Part shown: positions 51,005 to 60,500 of the stretch, piece by piece
Numbering within the stretch: the stretch's first letter is position 1
How the letters are laid out: every line of letters begins with the position of its first letter
NCBI GenBank assembly: GCA_020532545.1
Contig: JAJBAW010000001.1
Coordinates: 47,573-111,572 of the forward strand
Origin: Candidatus Cloacimonadota bacterium
GTDB lineage: Bacteria; Cloacimonadota; Cloacimonadia; Cloacimonadales; Cloacimonadaceae
Direction of reading: 5' to 3'
Length of the DNA stretch: 64,000 nucleotides
Translations under genes and position numbers: made by a program
Notes under the pieces: generated by a model
Told to the model about the DNA's origin: nothing
The model's database searches: none
What the model saw: only the letters and a program-made list of their open reading frames with translations

Positions 51005-52027
51005 TCAAAATTCCGCTTTCAGCTCCCGCAGCATCAGATCGCGCATGGCCAGATGCGGATTTTTGCCATTGTATAAGATTTCGTAAACCTGGGTCACGAT
51101 AGGCATATCTATGCTCAGCTTTTCTGCCAGTTGATATACGCTACGGGTGGTCTCCACACCTTCGGCGACCATTTTCATGGTGGATTGAATCTCAGCCAGG
51201 CTTTTGCCCTGGCCGATCTGATAGCCCACAAAGCGGTTGCGACTATGAGGGCTGATCGCAGTAGTGATCAGATCTCCAATGCCAGATAGTCCCAGAAAAG
51301 TCTCTTGTTCGGCCTGCATTGCTGCGCCAAAACGGCTGATTTCCACGATACCCCGTGTGAGCAAAGCTCCCATGGTGTTATCACCAAATCCCAAGCCACT
51401 GATGATTCCTGCGGCAATAGCTATGATGTTTTTTACCGCTCCGCCAATCTCTACTCCGGTGATATCCAGGCTGCGATAGGCACGGAAATACTCATTTGAA
51501 AAGATTTCCTGCAACCAGACCAAAAGCTCTTCATCGCTTCCGGCTATTACCACTGTGGTAGGCAGTCCGCGTGCCACTTCTTCGGCATGACTGGGTCCGG
51601 AAAGCACGCAAATCTTGTGATGGATAGATGGAGGCAGCTCTTCCTCAAGGATCTTATCGATGGTTTTGAGGGTCTTTTGCTCGATCCCTTTCGCCACATT
51701 GAGGATAGCCTTGAGCTTGGGGGAGAGCCAGATCTTGTTTACGAGCGCAGGCTCAATACTTTGCAGAGTAGAGCGGATGAATTGTGAGGGAGTGGCCAGC
51801 AGGATCAGATCGCTTTGATACTCTGCCACTGTGGCAAAAGAATCTGTAAAGCTCACTGTATCCGGCAGGACCACGTCTTTCAGGAGGACGGGATTGCCGT
51901 GATTTTGTCTCAGGCTAGTCAGGAATTCCTGATTAAACTCCCAGACCAGTACCTCATGCTGATTTTCCGCCAGCAATTTTGCCAGAGCCAGGCCCCAGCC
52001 ACCGCCACCGATGACACAGATCTTCAT
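51005..52027 (-). CDS. gpsA: glycerol-3-phosphate dehydrogenase [NAD(P)+]
   Basis: Reduces dihydroxyacetone phosphate to sn-glycerol 3-phosphate for phospholipid synthesis; 340 aa. N-terminal Rossmann motif VIGGGGWGLALAKLLAE at 5-21; LSGPSHAEEVARGLPTTVVIA near 145-165; catalytic Lys in GVEIGGAVKNIIAIAAGI; GLSGIGDLITTAISPHSRN substrate loop. The ATG at 52027 overlaps the stop of the acidic 104-aa gene (ATGA), which places gpsA at the end of the pgs operon by coupling, although the function is ordinary housekeeping. Confidence 0.96.
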   Translation of the reverse strand: MKICVIGGGGWGLALAKLLAENQHEVLVWEFNQEFLTSLRQNHGNPVLLKDVVLPDTVSFTDSFATVAEYQSDLILLATPSQFIRSTLQSIEPALVNKIWLSPKLKAILNVAKGIEQKTLKTIDKILEEELPPSIHHKICVLSGPSHAEEVARGLPTTVVIAGSDEELLVWLQEIFSNEYFRAYRSLDITGVEIGGAVKNIIAIAAGIISGLGFGDNTMGALLTRGIVEISRFGAAMQAEQETFLGLSGIGDLITTAISPHSRNRFVGYQIGQGKSLAEIQSTMKMVAEGVETTRSVYQLAEKLSIDMPIVTQVYEILYNGKNPHLAMRDLMLRELKAEF

Positions 52028-52338
52028 TGCTTGATCTTTTCGCAAAACTTACAGAGATCTTCATCGCTTTCATCATCGTCAAAATCTTCCTCGTCTTCCT
52101 CGTCTTCCACCCAATCCGGGCAAAAGAGCATGTCTTCCTGAAAGTCCCACCCGTCCACATTGGCCAGGCCAAAGCGCTCCAGGGTCTCTTCTTCCCAAAA
52201 GGAATAGTGGCAGACTCCGTCTAGATTCGACCACACCAATACAGGTCTTGTATAATGTCTGATCTCGACCTTATGGTTTTCTACCAGGTCGAGAAATTCT
52301 CTAATCTTCTTCTTGTCTTTTTCTGCTCTAAAATCCAT
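52024..52338 (-). CDS. acidic C-terminal-tail protein, unknown function
   Basis: A 104-aa cytosolic protein. Residues 1-70 form a small domain (KKIREFLDLVENHKVEIRHY, VLVWSNLDGVCHYSFWEEET). Residues 77-94 are almost entirely Asp and Glu, followed by C96-x-x-C99 (LCKFCEK), with C73 and C43 upstream. The cysteines and acidic tract could bind a metal or a basic partner. I do not recognise the family. It is coupled to gpsA (ATGA) and lies 14 nt after the outer-membrane barrel gene, so it is probably co-transcribed with the pgs genes. Confidence 0.75.
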   Translation of the reverse strand: MDFRAEKDKKKIREFLDLVENHKVEIRHYTRPVLVWSNLDGVCHYSFWEEETLERFGLANVDGWDFQEDMLFCPDWVEDEEDEEDFDDDESDEDLCKFCEKIKQ

Positions 52339-52352
52339 GATTACCTCAGTTC

Positions 52353-53489
52353 TTAGAATCTGTAATTCACCGCAGCACAGAGGCGATTTTCGCTGAATTC
52401 CTTCAAACGAAGCACACTCGCACTTGGTGATTCTACATTCCTGAAGTTGTGCAAGTAGTCAAGAGATAATTTCCAATCCGGGTGCAGTTTGATCTCTAAA
52501 CCGGCCTTGGTATTGTAAATATGATAAGTCCGGCCACCGTACCAAGCGCTGTTTCCCTGGTAGTAGCGGTCTTCTTTCGCAAGCTCCAGATAAGGATGCC
52601 AGCTTTGCTTTTTTGTGCTTTCGCCGCTAAAGGGCATGGGCCTTAGTCTCAGCACTCCGCGATACATATTGCTATCGTAGCTGCCATCATCTGCATCCAG
52701 GTCTTTGTAGCCAGTGTTGTCCAGGCTGCGATAGCTGTACGAACCCTGCAAGGAAAAGGAGGGGAAGCTATAACGGGCACCAAGCTCTGTAGTAAGTCTG
52801 CTGCCGTCTGCTTCGGTGAAATACTGGTTGTAATACATATTTTCATAGCGGACATTGCCGAAGGTCGTGAGCTTTTTCAGAGGTCTCACCACCAGCTCTG
52901 CCCTGTACAAATTGCGCTCGTAGCTGTATTTCTCGTTTTCGCCAGTGCCGTCGCTATCCGTAAAATCTCTATAATAGATATAAGGATAATAGCCGTACAG
53001 AGCGGTCAGGCTCCAATAGTGACGGTCCACACGCATGCGAAGCAGGGCATCATGTCGCTCTTTTTCGGTATTGCTCAGATTTTGGCTGATCTTGCCGGTT
53101 ACCGAGGGGGTAAATGTCCACCAGCGATAGTGGATAGGATAGCTCAGATCTATGCGCAGAGCGAGCTGCAGATCGTCTGTAGTCTCAACAAAGTCCAGCT
53201 TGGGATTATCGTTTTTCCAGCGAGCCAAATCATAATCTGAAAGCTGAAATACGTTATCGGTATATTCCACCGCCAGACCGATTGCTGTTTCGATCTGAGC
53301 ATGGGCATGTACCAAGCCGATCAGGAAAAACGCGATGCACAGGATAATCGGCCGGAAATTTCTGCGACGGCCCAAAGCTCTGGGGCTGCGAATCTTCTTG
53401 CTATCATCGTTTTTCATGTCATCCTGCTGATCGGGATAGACCTCCCGGGTAGATTCCTTGTCTAATTTCAAATCTTCGGTCAAAGTCAT
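52353..53489 (-). CDS. outer-membrane beta-barrel protein in the pgs operon
   Basis: A 378-aa protein. A cytosolic-looking N terminus (1-45, ending RRRNFR) precedes a hydrophobic export segment (about 47-66, IILCIAFFLIGLVHAHAQ), so it carries an unusually long signal region. AAGGAAA before the ATG at 53489 supports this long form; an ATG at codon 25 is the alternative. From residue 67 on there are alternating strands rich in Tyr, Trp and Arg (about 14-16 by eye) with a final YRF, the classic outer-membrane barrel end. No known family recognised. Its position after pgsW and a secreted protein suggests a pore or anchor for poly-gamma-glutamate. Confidence 0.72.
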   Translation of the reverse strand: MTLTEDLKLDKESTREVYPDQQDDMKNDDSKKIRSPRALGRRRNFRPIILCIAFFLIGLVHAHAQIETAIGLAVEYTDNVFQLSDYDLARWKNDNPKLDFVETTDDLQLALRIDLSYPIHYRWWTFTPSVTGKISQNLSNTEKERHDALLRMRVDRHYWSLTALYGYYPYIYYRDFTDSDGTGENEKYSYERNLYRAELVVRPLKKLTTFGNVRYENMYYNQYFTEADGSRLTTELGARYSFPSFSLQGSYSYRSLDNTGYKDLDADDGSYDSNMYRGVLRLRPMPFSGESTKKQSWHPYLELAKEDRYYQGNSAWYGGRTYHIYNTKAGLEIKLHPDWKLSLDYLHNFRNVESPSASVLRLKEFSENRLCAAVNYRF

Positions 53490-53498
53490 CTCATTTCC

Positions 53499-54320
53499 TT
53501 ATTTTTGTATGAAGACAGGGCGGGCCATAAACATATGGTCTGTATCTGCCCGAAATTCATATTCACTGCTATTTGCATTATCCGGAAGCTCAATCTTTTT
53601 GCTAATGGTGAGATGGCGCACACCCTGGGCGCTGAATTTGGTGGTTCTGGCCAGGCTGAATTCATAGCTTTCCACCTTTTCACCATTGTGATAAAGGCTA
53701 AAGGAGGGCAAGCTGCGATCTGTGAGTCTGGCGCGCAGATAGACCACACAGTCCCGGCCGTTATTCAAAGTAAACTTGAAAGGCTGGGTCTGATTGAAGG
53801 TATAATACTCACTACTGCTGCCGTTGTGCGCCAGATCGATCATCCCGGCATGGGCTGTGATCTGGCGACTGGGTTTGTGCACCTTCTTGGGTTTGGGCTT
53901 GGGTTTGTACATCTCAAAGGCCCGCATGTAGATGCTGCGCTGGAAGCAAAGCACTTCAATGGATTTTGTGCCGGCAGGCAGGTCAAATTCAAAATCTTCA
54001 TATAAGTAATAGCCGTTTTTGAACTCTTTAAAAGTGAGATCGTAGGGGGTTTCCACTTTATTTATTACGATAATTATGCTGGGTTTACGCAGTTTTTCTA
54101 TGCCAAAACTGCGCAATTGAATTCTGGCGACGCCTTCGGTTTTGAGGGTCATGCTCTTCTCTGGCAAGCTGCGATAGTACCATTGGCTGGCTTCTTCGGT
54201 TTTGCGAATTCTACGGCTTCCGGGATTTTCAAAATCCATGATTCTGGTACGATAATTCTGCGCGAAAGCCAGACTGGCCATCAGGCCGAGCAAGATCATT
54301 ATAATATGTTTTTTATTCAT
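53499..54320 (-). CDS. secreted protein of unknown function in the pgs operon
   Basis: A 273-aa protein with a signal peptide (1-20, ends AFA). Two beta-rich halves are separated by a lysine/proline-rich linker (KPKPKPKKVHKP near 140-151). The first half has MDFENPGSRRIRKTEEASQW and SIIIVINKVETPYDLTF; the second LSLPSFSLYHNGEKVESYEFSLA. The basic linker could bind an anionic polymer such as poly-gamma-glutamate, but that is inference. It lies 15 nt after pgsW and 9 nt before the barrel gene. No sorting domain is present, so it is likely periplasmic. Confidence 0.7.
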   Translation of the reverse strand: MNKKHIIMILLGLMASLAFAQNYRTRIMDFENPGSRRIRKTEEASQWYYRSLPEKSMTLKTEGVARIQLRSFGIEKLRKPSIIIVINKVETPYDLTFKEFKNGYYLYEDFEFDLPAGTKSIEVLCFQRSIYMRAFEMYKPKPKPKKVHKPSRQITAHAGMIDLAHNGSSSEYYTFNQTQPFKFTLNNGRDCVVYLRARLTDRSLPSFSLYHNGEKVESYEFSLARTTKFSAQGVRHLTISKKIELPDNANSSEYEFRADTDHMFMARPVFIQK

Positions 54321-54335
54321 TAGACTAATCGTCTC

Positions 54336-55463
54336 CTATAACTCGTCTTCGGTATCCACTATATTGCCCATAAATCTGCGGTCGTGTCGATCGAAGACAA
54401 TCACCGCGATAATGGCAAGGATGAGGATGGCCAGACAGATGCTGGCTACGGTCACATTATGGATGGTGGAGCTGAGGACTGTGCCTTCTCCCACCACAGG
54501 TTTTTCATCAAGAGACAGGCTGAGTTTGTATTTGTGAGCCCAGCGCATGATGCGACGGATGTGCAGAACGTTTATATTGCGTTTTGCCATCTTCATCATC
54601 ACACCTTCGCGGTCAAATTCGCGCTCTGCCAGCTTGGTATTCAGGCCTTCAGGGATGAGTCTGGCATTGGGCTCGCTGCCCACGTTTGCCAGACCGCCGC
54701 CGATATTTACAAAAAGGCGGTATCTGCTATCGGCATCGATCATTTTGTCATAAGCCTGCATACGCAGATCAACGTTTTCTTCCAAACTGCCGCCCATGAT
54801 GAGGGGCACGTTGTTTCTGGTCATGGCTTCGCGCAGGGCGTTCATTCCGTAGTCGGAAAGCCCTATTCCTCTGTCCTCACTACCGCCGATGGAGGCATAA
54901 TTTGAACCAAAGGAAAGCACACCCTTTTCTTTGAGAATGGCTTCGATATCCAGCCAGGTGAGCTCTTCCCGATTTGCTCCATAAGAAGCGGAGGAAAGCG
55001 AGACGATGATCTTCGGATCCAGATCCATCACAGTGAGGGCGGCATATAGTGCCAGATTCACTGCGGGATTGGACCCCGTGATGCCCACTGCCACTTTGTC
55101 GCCTTTTTTGAGACGGCCAAATTCTTCCACAAAGATGGTGGCAATATTAGGATTGATAGCGGCTTGTTTTTCGGAAAGCAGACCGCGGTCTGTGGTGATG
55201 GGGGACAGTCGTTTGCCGATCAATCCCGTATGGAAAGGATCGTCGATGGGATCGATCTCAATGTCGCGGGCTGTGATTTCAGCTTCCAGAATATCCAGAT
55301 AATCCTGCATGAGGCTTACCGCTGCCAGTTTTTCTTCATAGTGATTGGCCTTGATCTCCACATAACTATTCGAGGCTATCAAGTACAAAACGACGGATAA
55401 GATAAAGAGCAGAATCAGTGATCTGCCACTTTTGAGATTGGGACGGTACATTTTGCTAAACAT
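54336..55463 (-). CDS. pgsW: poly-gamma-glutamate system protein PgsW
   Basis: A 375-aa inner-membrane protein matching the PgsW family found with PgsBC. One N-terminal helix (about 12-34, SLILLFILSVVLYLIASNSY) and one near the C terminus (about 333-353, VASICLAILILAIIAVIVFD) enclose a periplasmic domain with IFVEEFGRLKKGDKVAVGITGSN and VPLIMGGSLEENVDLRMQAYD. I choose the ATG at 55463 because GGGGAGG stands 6 nt before it. Its molecular role in polymer synthesis or export is not established. It follows pgsC by 1 nt. Confidence 0.88.
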   Translation of the reverse strand: MFSKMYRPNLKSGRSLILLFILSVVLYLIASNSYVEIKANHYEEKLAAVSLMQDYLDILEAEITARDIEIDPIDDPFHTGLIGKRLSPITTDRGLLSEKQAAINPNIATIFVEEFGRLKKGDKVAVGITGSNPAVNLALYAALTVMDLDPKIIVSLSSASYGANREELTWLDIEAILKEKGVLSFGSNYASIGGSEDRGIGLSDYGMNALREAMTRNNVPLIMGGSLEENVDLRMQAYDKMIDADSRYRLFVNIGGGLANVGSEPNARLIPEGLNTKLAEREFDREGVMMKMAKRNINVLHIRRIMRWAHKYKLSLSLDEKPVVGEGTVLSSTIHNVTVASICLAILILAIIAVIVFDRHDRRFMGNIVDTEDEL

Positions 55464-55464
55464 C

Positions 55465-55920
55465 TTAAACCTCCCCGCCAAAAACCACCATCAGCATCAG
55501 ACGTACCAATACCGCTGCAATGGTCATAGTGGAAATTGTTTTCCAAAAACCTTGACGCTCAAACCAATTTGCGATGAGGCCAGGTACGATGTAGCCGATA
55601 GAGACCATCTGAAATTGATAAATGGTGAATTCATGAATTACCATGACGCGTGAAGCCCAACCCAGGATAAAGCCCACCAGGATGCTCAGCACCATTCTGC
55701 GCTTGCCAAATAGCAAGGTAAACTGGCTCACAATGCGGATGACTCCCCAAGTGAGCAAGCTGATGATCAAAGTGCCCAGGATCTGCATGGGTTTATCAAG
55801 GTATAGCGCGATATAGCCTGGAACCACGATTCCACCGGCGGATGCGCCTAACAATTCTGAAAAGATAAGACTGATGATTACGCCGATTCCTACAGCGGCT
55901 TGAACTACAGCATCAACCAC
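55465..55920 (-). CDS. pgsC: poly-gamma-glutamate synthase subunit PgsC
   Basis: A 151-aa integral membrane protein with four to five helices, the CapC/PgsC family partner of PgsB. The segment SELLGASAGGIVVPGYIALYLDKP near 20-43 is characteristic. PgsB and PgsC together form the membrane ligase that extends poly-gamma-glutamate from glutamate and ATP. The start overlaps the end of pgsB by 8 bp and the stop abuts pgsW. PgsA (the usual third subunit) is not adjacent. Confidence 0.9.
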   Translation of the reverse strand: MVDAVVQAAVGIGVIISLIFSELLGASAGGIVVPGYIALYLDKPMQILGTLIISLLTWGVIRIVSQFTLLFGKRRMVLSILVGFILGWASRVMVIHEFTIYQFQMVSIGYIVPGLIANWFERQGFWKTISTMTIAAVLVRLMLMVVFGGEV

Positions 55921-57106
55921 GATCAGCTCCTTTATTTACTTTCGGTATTTTATGCTTAAAATGTGCCACAATCTGTGCTCCATATTTTATTTCTCCGGCG
56001 ATGTTTCCGATTCCCAGTACATGGGCTTCTTTTTTCGTAAGGTCCCAGACCTGCTTATAAACCTTATCAGTGAGCGGTTGTCCCAGAGCAATGAGCTTTT
56101 CTCTCTTTACGCCATGGCTGAGGGCATAAGCTTCCACTTTGTCTGGAATCTCTCCCGTGAGCAAAAGATAATCATAATTCACCTTGGCCATGGCATCCAC
56201 CAATTGCTGAGATCTAAACAGACGATCTGCACGGGAGTTTAAGATCACGATCGTCGTGGCCGCTTCGAGCTGAGCTGTCACCATATTAATGATGTACACT
56301 GTGGATTCAGGATCGTTGGCCGCAAAGACATTGTAAAAGTGGATCTCTTTTCCCCGGTCTTCGATCACGTATTTCCGCAGTGCTCCGGGGTCCGGATTTG
56401 CCGCTTGCATACCTGCCAGGGCTACATCCCGGGGAACTCCGGCTTCTGCACAGACGGCCAGGGCCAGCTGCACATTTTCGACATGCTCGATATGGCGGAA
56501 CTTGAGCATGTCTTCCGGGCTCACTTCTATATGATCGGGCCGGCTGATCTTGCAATTGCGGGCATCGGCTACCTTTTTCAGGATCTTATATTGTGACACC
56601 TCTGAGGTGAAACAAACCCCATTGGGAGGGATGGTATTTGCCAGACACATGGTCACACTCTGCACCGTGCTGCCCATCAAGTCCAGATGGTCCGGCCGGC
56701 TATTTGTGATCACGGAAATGGTGCTTTTCACAAACTTGCGTTCGGTAATCCATTGGAAGACAGGATTTACTGCCATACATTCTATCACGATAGCATCCGG
56801 CTTTTCTTTGGCCGCGTGGCGGAAGATGTACTTCTGCTCGATGATGTTGGCACCTTGCAAACGGATGATGGCAGCTTCCCGCCCATCCGCGAGGACCATA
56901 CGCGGCAATGTACCAGTGATTTTGGCAATAGTTTTTAGTCCCCCTGCACGAAATCCGGCCGCGATCAAACGCGTAACGCTGGATTTTCCCCTGGTACCGT
57001 TTACGTGAATGCGGATCGGGATCGAAGCCACATTCCGGCTGTGTCGGCGATACTCCAAGCTCCAATGTAAGATTAGGAGCAAAGTCGCGATGATCAATAT
57101 CGTCAT
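55913..57106 (-). CDS. pgsB: poly-gamma-glutamate synthase PgsB (Mur-ligase-like)
   Basis: A 397-aa Mur-ligase-related ATP-dependent amide ligase that joins glutamates by their gamma-carboxyl groups. An N-terminal anchor (2-15) is followed by the P-loop HVNGTRGKSSVTRLIAAGF (GTRGKSS at 37-43); later blocks are ITNSRPDHLDLMGSTVQSV and VFAANDPESTVYIINMV. GAGGAAA lies before the ATG. It is the first gene of an operon pgsB-pgsC-pgsW-secreted protein-barrel-acidic protein-gpsA. No -35/-10 pair is convincing in the 412-bp upstream gap. Confidence 0.93.
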   Translation of the reverse strand: MTILIIATLLLILHWSLEYRRHSRNVASIPIRIHVNGTRGKSSVTRLIAAGFRAGGLKTIAKITGTLPRMVLADGREAAIIRLQGANIIEQKYIFRHAAKEKPDAIVIECMAVNPVFQWITERKFVKSTISVITNSRPDHLDLMGSTVQSVTMCLANTIPPNGVCFTSEVSQYKILKKVADARNCKISRPDHIEVSPEDMLKFRHIEHVENVQLALAVCAEAGVPRDVALAGMQAANPDPGALRKYVIEDRGKEIHFYNVFAANDPESTVYIINMVTAQLEAATTIVILNSRADRLFRSQQLVDAMAKVNYDYLLLTGEIPDKVEAYALSHGVKREKLIALGQPLTDKVYKQVWDLTKKEAHVLGIGNIAGEIKYGAQIVAHFKHKIPKVNKGADRG

Positions 57107-57369
57107 TTATTTCCTCATGAGTTTCAAAATCTTTCTTTCATGTGGACGCATTTACTCAAGCATCTGCATCCACAATTAAACTGTGTGCAATATCCATTCC
57201 ACTATCACAAAAATGTAGAGAAAATGGCAAGGAATATGCAGATTTGGACAGCAAAAACCAAAATATATCGTGCAGAGCGATGCGAAAGCTTGCCCGGAAG
57301 ATTGGTAAGCTACCAGATAAATCTCTTTTTATCCTCTGTTCCAGCCCTGGGCACTCTTGCAATTTGGAC

Positions 57370-57450
57370 TTGATTTTAACGGACTTTCGACTCGAGTTGA
57401 CTTGTAATCTCGAGTCATCTCGAGGCCAACACCCGCTAAAAGCAAGCTGA
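57370..57450. repeat. dispersed palindrome, copy 4 (extended form)
   Basis: Core arms start at 57384 (CTTTCGACTCGAGTTGACTT) and 57411 around a 6-nt centre TAATCT. Here the pairing continues outward: CTTGATTTTAACGG (57369-57382) upstream faces CCGCTAAAAGCAAG (57433-57446) downstream, giving arms of about 36 nt. The middle of the right arm is degraded (GGCCAACA). The rest of 57107-57518, between pgsB and the macroglobulin gene, shows no gene and no clear terminator. Confidence 0.82.
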
Positions 57451-57518
57451 GGGGAAGAGCAAGCAGCGTGATTCTTCCCGCTAGCAGCTAAGTTTTGTGC
57501 TCTTTCAGGAAGCATTTA

Positions 57519-60500
57519 TCACTTCACCTGCACTCTGATGCCTTCGGAGTGAGAAGTAAATTCCGGGGCATACATACATTGGATGCTGGTGATTCCATTG
57601 GAAAAATCCCCTTTGTTGAATACACGCAAGGGATATTCGAAGACATAAGTTCCTTTGCGCAGATAGTCTATAAAGAAGTTCGTAGCGGCATCGCCGGTGG
57701 ATTCGTAATAGCCCAGGCCGTCCTGCCATTTGTAGCGGGAAAGCACGTTGATGGGTTCGAATCCCGCGCTGCGCATATCTTTCATGTGGACATACTCCAG
57801 ATCCCGGTCTGTGCGCAGTTCGATGCGTACGATTACCTTGTCACCAATCTTGAGCTGGGTCTTTGCGCTGATGGGATCAAGCACTTTACCTCTGTCGGTA
57901 TTGCGCTCCAGAAAGAGCTGTTTCTTCAGGCTCAGCGGTGTCTCTGCTGTGGTGATCTTATCCAGATCTTCAAAATATTGCCAATAGAGTCCGCCCCAGG
58001 CGGATACGGGATTGGGATTCGTCACCTGTATATTTGCCATGGCGGGGCTTATGTCACTGCCCGTCCATGAAGTTTTGAAATATCCTGTTCCGGCTTCGGG
58101 GGTAACTCCGTCCATTTTTAGAGGATCAATCGTGCGCTCACCTATTTTGATCGAGACCAGCTCCTCGGTGTCCAACCACTCGGTTCCGGTGAGCAGCAGA
58201 GCATAGCAAGCTTCTGCCGTGGCTTTGGTGGTTTTCCAATTCGTGGTTTGCTTGCTTTTCAGCAGCCAGGTGCGGAGTTCATCCACCAGTCCGATGTTTC
58301 CGGTGAGCTCATGAAAAGCTTCTATCATCAAGGCCTGTGTTTCAATGGGGGCTTGATACCAGAACCAGCCGTAGCGGACATCGTTCCACCACATACCCAT
58401 TTCTTCATCGTGCAAAGCGCGCTCGGTAAGAGATGCCATGATCAAAGCCGGTGTCTTTTTGTTCCCCTCCCGATGTCGGGCCAAGGCAATCAAGCCCTGT
58501 CCATAGATGTCTTTATTCAGACAGTATTTGTCTGCCTGGCCTCGGTAGTAATCCACGGCGATTTGAGTCTCCTGCGGGATGGGGATATCCAGAAAGAATG
58601 ATCTGGCATAAAGGTAGTGCATCGGCATATAGCCCAGGTGGTCAAGCTCGGGATGCCCGTTTTTCATGATATTCTGATAGTCTTTGAGGATTTGGCTGTC
58701 AATAAAGCTTACAGCGGAGTTCAGCATTTGCCAGATTTGGGCGTTTTTGCGAACGGATTTTACTGCCAGATGATCCAGATGGCCAAAGCCTTCCACGATG
58801 TACTGGGTGATCCACCAGGAATCATCTCCTCCTGGGAACCAGGGCCATCCTCCACTTGCGCTCTGGTTTTTCTTCAGTCTGGCCACAGCGGAGTCAAAGC
58901 TATCTGCCATGTTATTCAGATCAAAGAGCAGCCCGATGCGCTGTTTACTCTGGGTTTCGTTCAGCGCATCCCAAATCCAGGGAGTTTCCTCTATCAGCAC
59001 TGCTTTCAGCTCTTCATTCTTTTCGAGATTGGAAAGCAAGGCCTGGGATCCCGGGGTATCTTTCCAGGCCTCAAAGACTCTTTTGACCCGGGGATTGGCA
59101 TTGGCAATGTGTGAAGCCAGCGCATTGGCATAAAGACGCGAGAAGATCTGCTCATTGCACTCATAGGGATACTCCATCAGATAAGGCAAAGCCTGAATGG
59201 CATACCAGGCAGGATTGGAGGTGTATTCCAAGGTGAGCTTGTGATTTGTGAGAGTGGACGATTGCTCGCTATTTAGCAGCTTATCAAAGACAAAAGACTT
59301 CGTAGAATTTCCGCTCACCGGCAGAGGCAGGCTTTCGGTGACCAGCATGCGGTTACTCAATATGGGCAGGGTATTTTCTTCACCATCGGAGAAATCGCCG
59401 GACTTTGCCACCACCCGGTAGGTAACTGCAGAGATTCCGAAGGGGATATCCAGATCCCAGCTCACCACTGCGCTTTCACCCTTTTTTACCCGGAAGGGCT
59501 GTTGGGCTTTTGTGATTTTGAACTGAGAGTCTATAGGGTTCATGGTGATGGCGTCAAAGAGAAAGAGCTGGCAGGCTCCGGCATGATCATTGTCGTCCAG
59601 AGCGCTGATCTTTGCTGAGAAAGTGATTTTATCCCCTTCGCGGAAGAAACGCGGTGCATTGGGCATCACCATCATGGGTTTCTGAGTGAGGGTGCTATGC
59701 TCGGTGCTGCCGATCTTGAGGTCTTTGGTCACAGCCAGAGCGCGGAACTTCCATTTGGTCAGGGATTCCGGGACGGTGAAGGCAATGCTCACTTCCCCGT
59801 TCTCATCTGTGAGCAGTTTGGGATAGAAAAAGGCGGTCTCGGCGAAATTCGTCCGGGCTTGAACCGTGGATAGTTCAGATTCAGCTTCATTTGCAGAACC
59901 TCCAATCATGGCTTGCCCTGCTTTCAGTGAAATATTGCCACTAAGATCTTTCAAACATACACCATCAGACATATCATCCATTACAACATTCCGGCTGCTG
60001 CCAGAACGATCTCTGTCAACCTGGCCTGGAGCTGCATAGGTGCGATACACAGGATAACAATACCAGTTAAAAGAGTCATAACTGCGGTAAGAAATGTTGT
60101 ATTTAGCACTATAAGAACGGTAATAATTTAGCTGCCTCATCCCGGAAAAGGGCCCGACCCTCCAGCCTTGAAAACGGGAAGCTTTGCCAAAGATATTCGT
60201 GGACCATTCGCTGGGACGGAAGGCGTCCAACGAGGCGTCATACATTGAGGCTAGAACCTCTGCAGTGATCTTGCCACCCGTGTGATCCTTGAGCTTCAGC
60301 CGCCATTCTTCAGTTTGCCCCGGCAAGAGCTGGTCGCGGAAGGTCATATACTCAAATTCAATCTCTTTATTGGTCCAGGGGACTGTAATCTCCTGGCTGT
60401 GCGCATACAATCTGCCATTACGCACGAAAGTGATATGGACAAAAAAGCCTCCGCGATCTTCTTCTGTGATGGGGATTGAGAGCAGGCGTTGCCCCTTGTT

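Noticed and set aside
50826..51008. 60-codon minus-strand frame between gpsA and acyP
   Set aside because: No ribosome site, no recognisable features, and it overlaps the gpsA end; the gap is short and probably non-coding.
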